Below are positions 62,291 to 64,000 of a DNA stretch of 64,000 nt, one piece after another. Source of the DNA: Bacillota bacterium (GTDB lineage: Bacteria > Bacillota > Clostridia > Lachnospirales > Lachnospiraceae); contig JAEZUM010000051.1 of NCBI GenBank assembly GCA_023421075.1, positions 1 to 64,000 on the forward strand, given 5' to 3'. Position 1 is the stretch's first letter. Every line of letters starts with the position of its first letter. Below the pieces are notes generated by a model that did not search any database, was not told where the DNA came from, and worked only from the letters and a program-made list of their open reading frames with translations. The translations under genes were made by a program, and so were the position numbers.

Positions 62291-63292
62291 TCACCAATTG
62301 TTAACCGCATGCTCTGCGAAGGAAGTCAATCCGTCTATTTTGAGTTCTGTTCCATCATCCAGTACAGCGATGCCGTTAAACACTCCAAACATCTGGTGAC
62401 AGCAGTTATCAACCCATAATAACTTCGTTCTTGTGGTACGATCATAGCTCGGTGTCAGGGTTAGCTTAAGCCTTCCCTCTGTATCATGTATTTGCCAAGG
62501 CTGCATATAATCAGCTCCCCGTTCAAACACTACTTCTCCCAGCTTATGAGTACTGTCACCGTAGAATAAGATATTCTCGGTTGCATTAGTCGTATTACCA
62601 AAGCCGCAACCCAGATTAAAACCGAAGATCTTATTCTCTATGTAGCCTGTGCCATTACTCCAATACCATTCATTATGAAAGGGCCAAACACCTCTACCCC
62701 AGTCTAACAGTCCAAAGGAATCCTCCGGTGAGAAGCAATAGTTTTTATCTCCATAGGTTATCGTTCCCTCGGCGGTCATACAATTAATTTTTTGATTATA
62801 ATAAAAGGCCCGAGGCGATTCATCAAAAGGAACATTAATTACCAGCGAATTCCTATTTTGTCTGGTCAAGGTAATATCTGCTTCAAAATCCCCCCAGCGA
62901 CAAAAGAGATGTCTTGTATTGCCCTTTGCTTCAAAGCTCACCTTCCCTGCTTTTTTATCATAGCAAATAATATGATCCTTTTCGGCATCCTCCGGAAGCT
63001 GAAGGGAACCAAAGGGGAGTGCCAGGAGCGTCCCCTTCTCCGCCAACATTTTACCCTCCTTAAAATCAAAAAACATAATTCCAACCTGACCGGCATAAGA
63101 AGCATGCCCAATGGTAAACTGCATACACATCCTCCGGTCTGTAATCTGATAGAAATCCCATTCCTTGATCCGAAAGGGTGATGCCTTGATGGCATTACGT
63201 CGATAAGACAATATACTTTTCGTGGAGTAACCGGGATTCGGCGAGCCATTGGCATCCAGTACCGGCCCGGATTCTGTGAATTGCTTTTGCAT
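62291..63292 (-). CDS. DUF2804 family protein
   Basis: 333 residues. The family pattern is visible in FSPEDSFGLLDWGRGVWPFHNEWYWSNGTG near 185-215 and FGFNLGCGFGN. Soluble, beta-rich. Function is not known for the family. Its start overlaps the end of the upstream MFS gene by one base (63292), so it is probably co-translated with it. Confidence 0.9.
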   Translation of the reverse strand: MQKQFTESGPVLDANGSPNPGYSTKSILSYRRNAIKASPFRIKEWDFYQITDRRMCMQFTIGHASYAGQVGIMFFDFKEGKMLAEKGTLLALPFGSLQLPEDAEKDHIICYDKKAGKVSFEAKGNTRHLFCRWGDFEADITLTRQNRNSLVINVPFDESPRAFYYNQKINCMTAEGTITYGDKNYCFSPEDSFGLLDWGRGVWPFHNEWYWSNGTGYIENKIFGFNLGCGFGNTTNATENILFYGDSTHKLGEVVFERGADYMQPWQIHDTEGRLKLTLTPSYDRTTRTKLLWVDNCCHQMFGVFNGIAVLDDGTELKIDGLTSFAEHAVNNW

Positions 63293-64000
63293 TATTCCTC
63301 CCCCTTACTCTTGTTCCATGCTTTCCGTTGGGACAATAATCTTCCGGCAGGCAATAAGGGAAGAAAGGTTACCAGGGTTAACCCCGCCGATACCGCAAAA
63401 AGAAGTTCATTCGGTATCATTCCTTCTTCACCGTCCACCACTGCGAAAATACCAAAGTTCTTAATAATTATATTAGAGATGAATGGTCCGATTATCATTG
63501 GTATACAGACAAAGAACAGCTGCTTAATGCCTTCAAACTGCCCTCGCTGCTCCTCCGGATAAAGGTTCTTATACCATGCGGTCAGTGTCTGAAGAATGAT
63601 AACATAACCGGCTCCCGTCAAAAGCATACCGAGGGCAAGATTGATTAGCCGGGAGCTAAGACTGATCACGGTTAAGCCAATTACATTTATAATCAGTGCT
63701 GTTGCGATTACTCTGGTATTCCTTCCCCGGTCGATGAAGCGGGCCGCCGGTATCGTAAGCAGTACTGCCACCAAAAGACTAAGTCCCTGAACAATTCCGG
63801 TTAAGGTATAGTCCATTCCAAGATAGTTCACAAAATAAATATTGATATAAGGAAAATATACATTGAAGCCGATGAAGTAAATCATCATGATAATGAATAC
63901 CCAGAACAACTCCTTATTTTCCGCTACGGTTTTGTAGTTAAATACACTGAAAAACTGATGCCAGAAGCCCTTCGGATCCTTCTTCGCTCGAAGCGTAGGG
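63292..64000 (-). CDS. MFS transporter, 5' end outside the window
   Basis: The last 235 or so codons of a major facilitator protein. The open frame continues to the edge (…KKDPKGFWHQFFSVFNYKT), with about six membrane helices visible (ELFWVFIIMM, IYFIGFNVYFPY, and others). A PEEQRGQFEGIKQ loop is typical of the second half. The substrate is unknown; the following DUF2804 gene gives no help. Confidence 0.85.
   Translation of the reverse strand, partial: PTLRAKKDPKGFWHQFFSVFNYKTVAENKELFWVFIIMMIYFIGFNVYFPYINIYFVNYLGMDYTLTGIVQGLSLLVAVLLTIPAARFIDRGRNTRVIATALIINVIGLTVISLSSRLINLALGMLLTGAGYVIILQTLTAWYKNLYPEEQRGQFEGIKQLFFVCIPMIIGPFISNIIIKNFGIFAVVDGEEGMIPNELLFAVSAGLTLVTFLPLLPAGRLLSQRKAWNKSKGEE

Noticed and set aside
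1..64000. Insertion sequences, integrases, phage genes, tRNA or rRNA genes.
   Set aside because: None could be recognised on either strand; small repeats are the only mobile-like features.

Overview
The window looks like a chromosomal piece of a low-GC, strictly anaerobic, motile Firmicute, most likely a Lachnospiraceae (Clostridium cluster XIVa; Lachnoclostridium/Anaerocolumna-like). This is inferred from gene content: SCIFF peptide plus its radical-SAM maturase next to recJ, HemZ, ferredoxin-dependent indolepyruvate oxidoreductase, GPH-type sugar transport with GH3/GH13 enzymes, a DUF3793 protein, consensus SigA promoters and strong AGGAGG ribosome sites. No rRNA, tRNA, CRISPR, prophage or insertion sequence was recognised.

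Layout. 1-8.3 kb (minus strand): cold-shock protein, then an aromatic 2-oxoacid module (two phenylacetate-CoA ligases, indolepyruvate:ferredoxin oxidoreductase alpha/beta, two tandem-ACT proteins) and a sodium/solute symporter. 8.5-11.0 kb: aspS, a DUF1294 membrane protein and a Dabb-domain protein. 11.3-22.8 kb: a complete chemosensory operon transcribed mcp-cheA-cheW-RR-tetR-cheY-cheW-cheR-cheB-hybrid histidine kinase. It runs from a perfect TTGACA-17-TATAAT promoter with an inverted repeat just downstream of the -10, and has a TetR gene embedded in it. 23.2-33.9 kb: a conserved housekeeping block, transcribed scfA (SCIFF)-scfB-recJ-apt-rel-MBL hydrolase-hemZ-hisS. hisS and aspS are usually neighbours in Firmicutes; here the chemosensory operon lies between them.

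34-40.4 kb (plus strand): degV; then response regulator, ABC ATPase, permease and histidine kinase of the bacitracin/lantibiotic-resistance type; then a membrane protein with a YcxB-like tail. 40.2-45.7 kb: a 204-bp fold-back element, a 70-residue protein, oligoendopeptidase F, Ogt with a permuted papain-fold protein, and a nitroreductase divergent from an OhrR-like MarR regulator. 45.7-52.2 kb: an oligosaccharide operon (GPH transporter, GH13, GH3) divergent from an HD-domain protein. 52.3-64 kb: argC, M42 aminopeptidase, DMT exporter, a GGDEF/EAL protein with a degenerate GGDEF site, DUF3793 protein, a sugar-nucleotide-epimerase-like protein, a small Cys/His protein, a second chemoreceptor, a DUF2804 protein and a truncated MFS transporter.

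Most genes are ordinary. The points most worth a second look are the TetR/operator arrangement of the chemosensory operon, two families of dispersed hairpin repeats in intergenic gaps, the 204-bp fold-back element, the hairpins between the SCIFF peptide and its maturase, and the five-cysteine PAS domain in the hybrid kinase.
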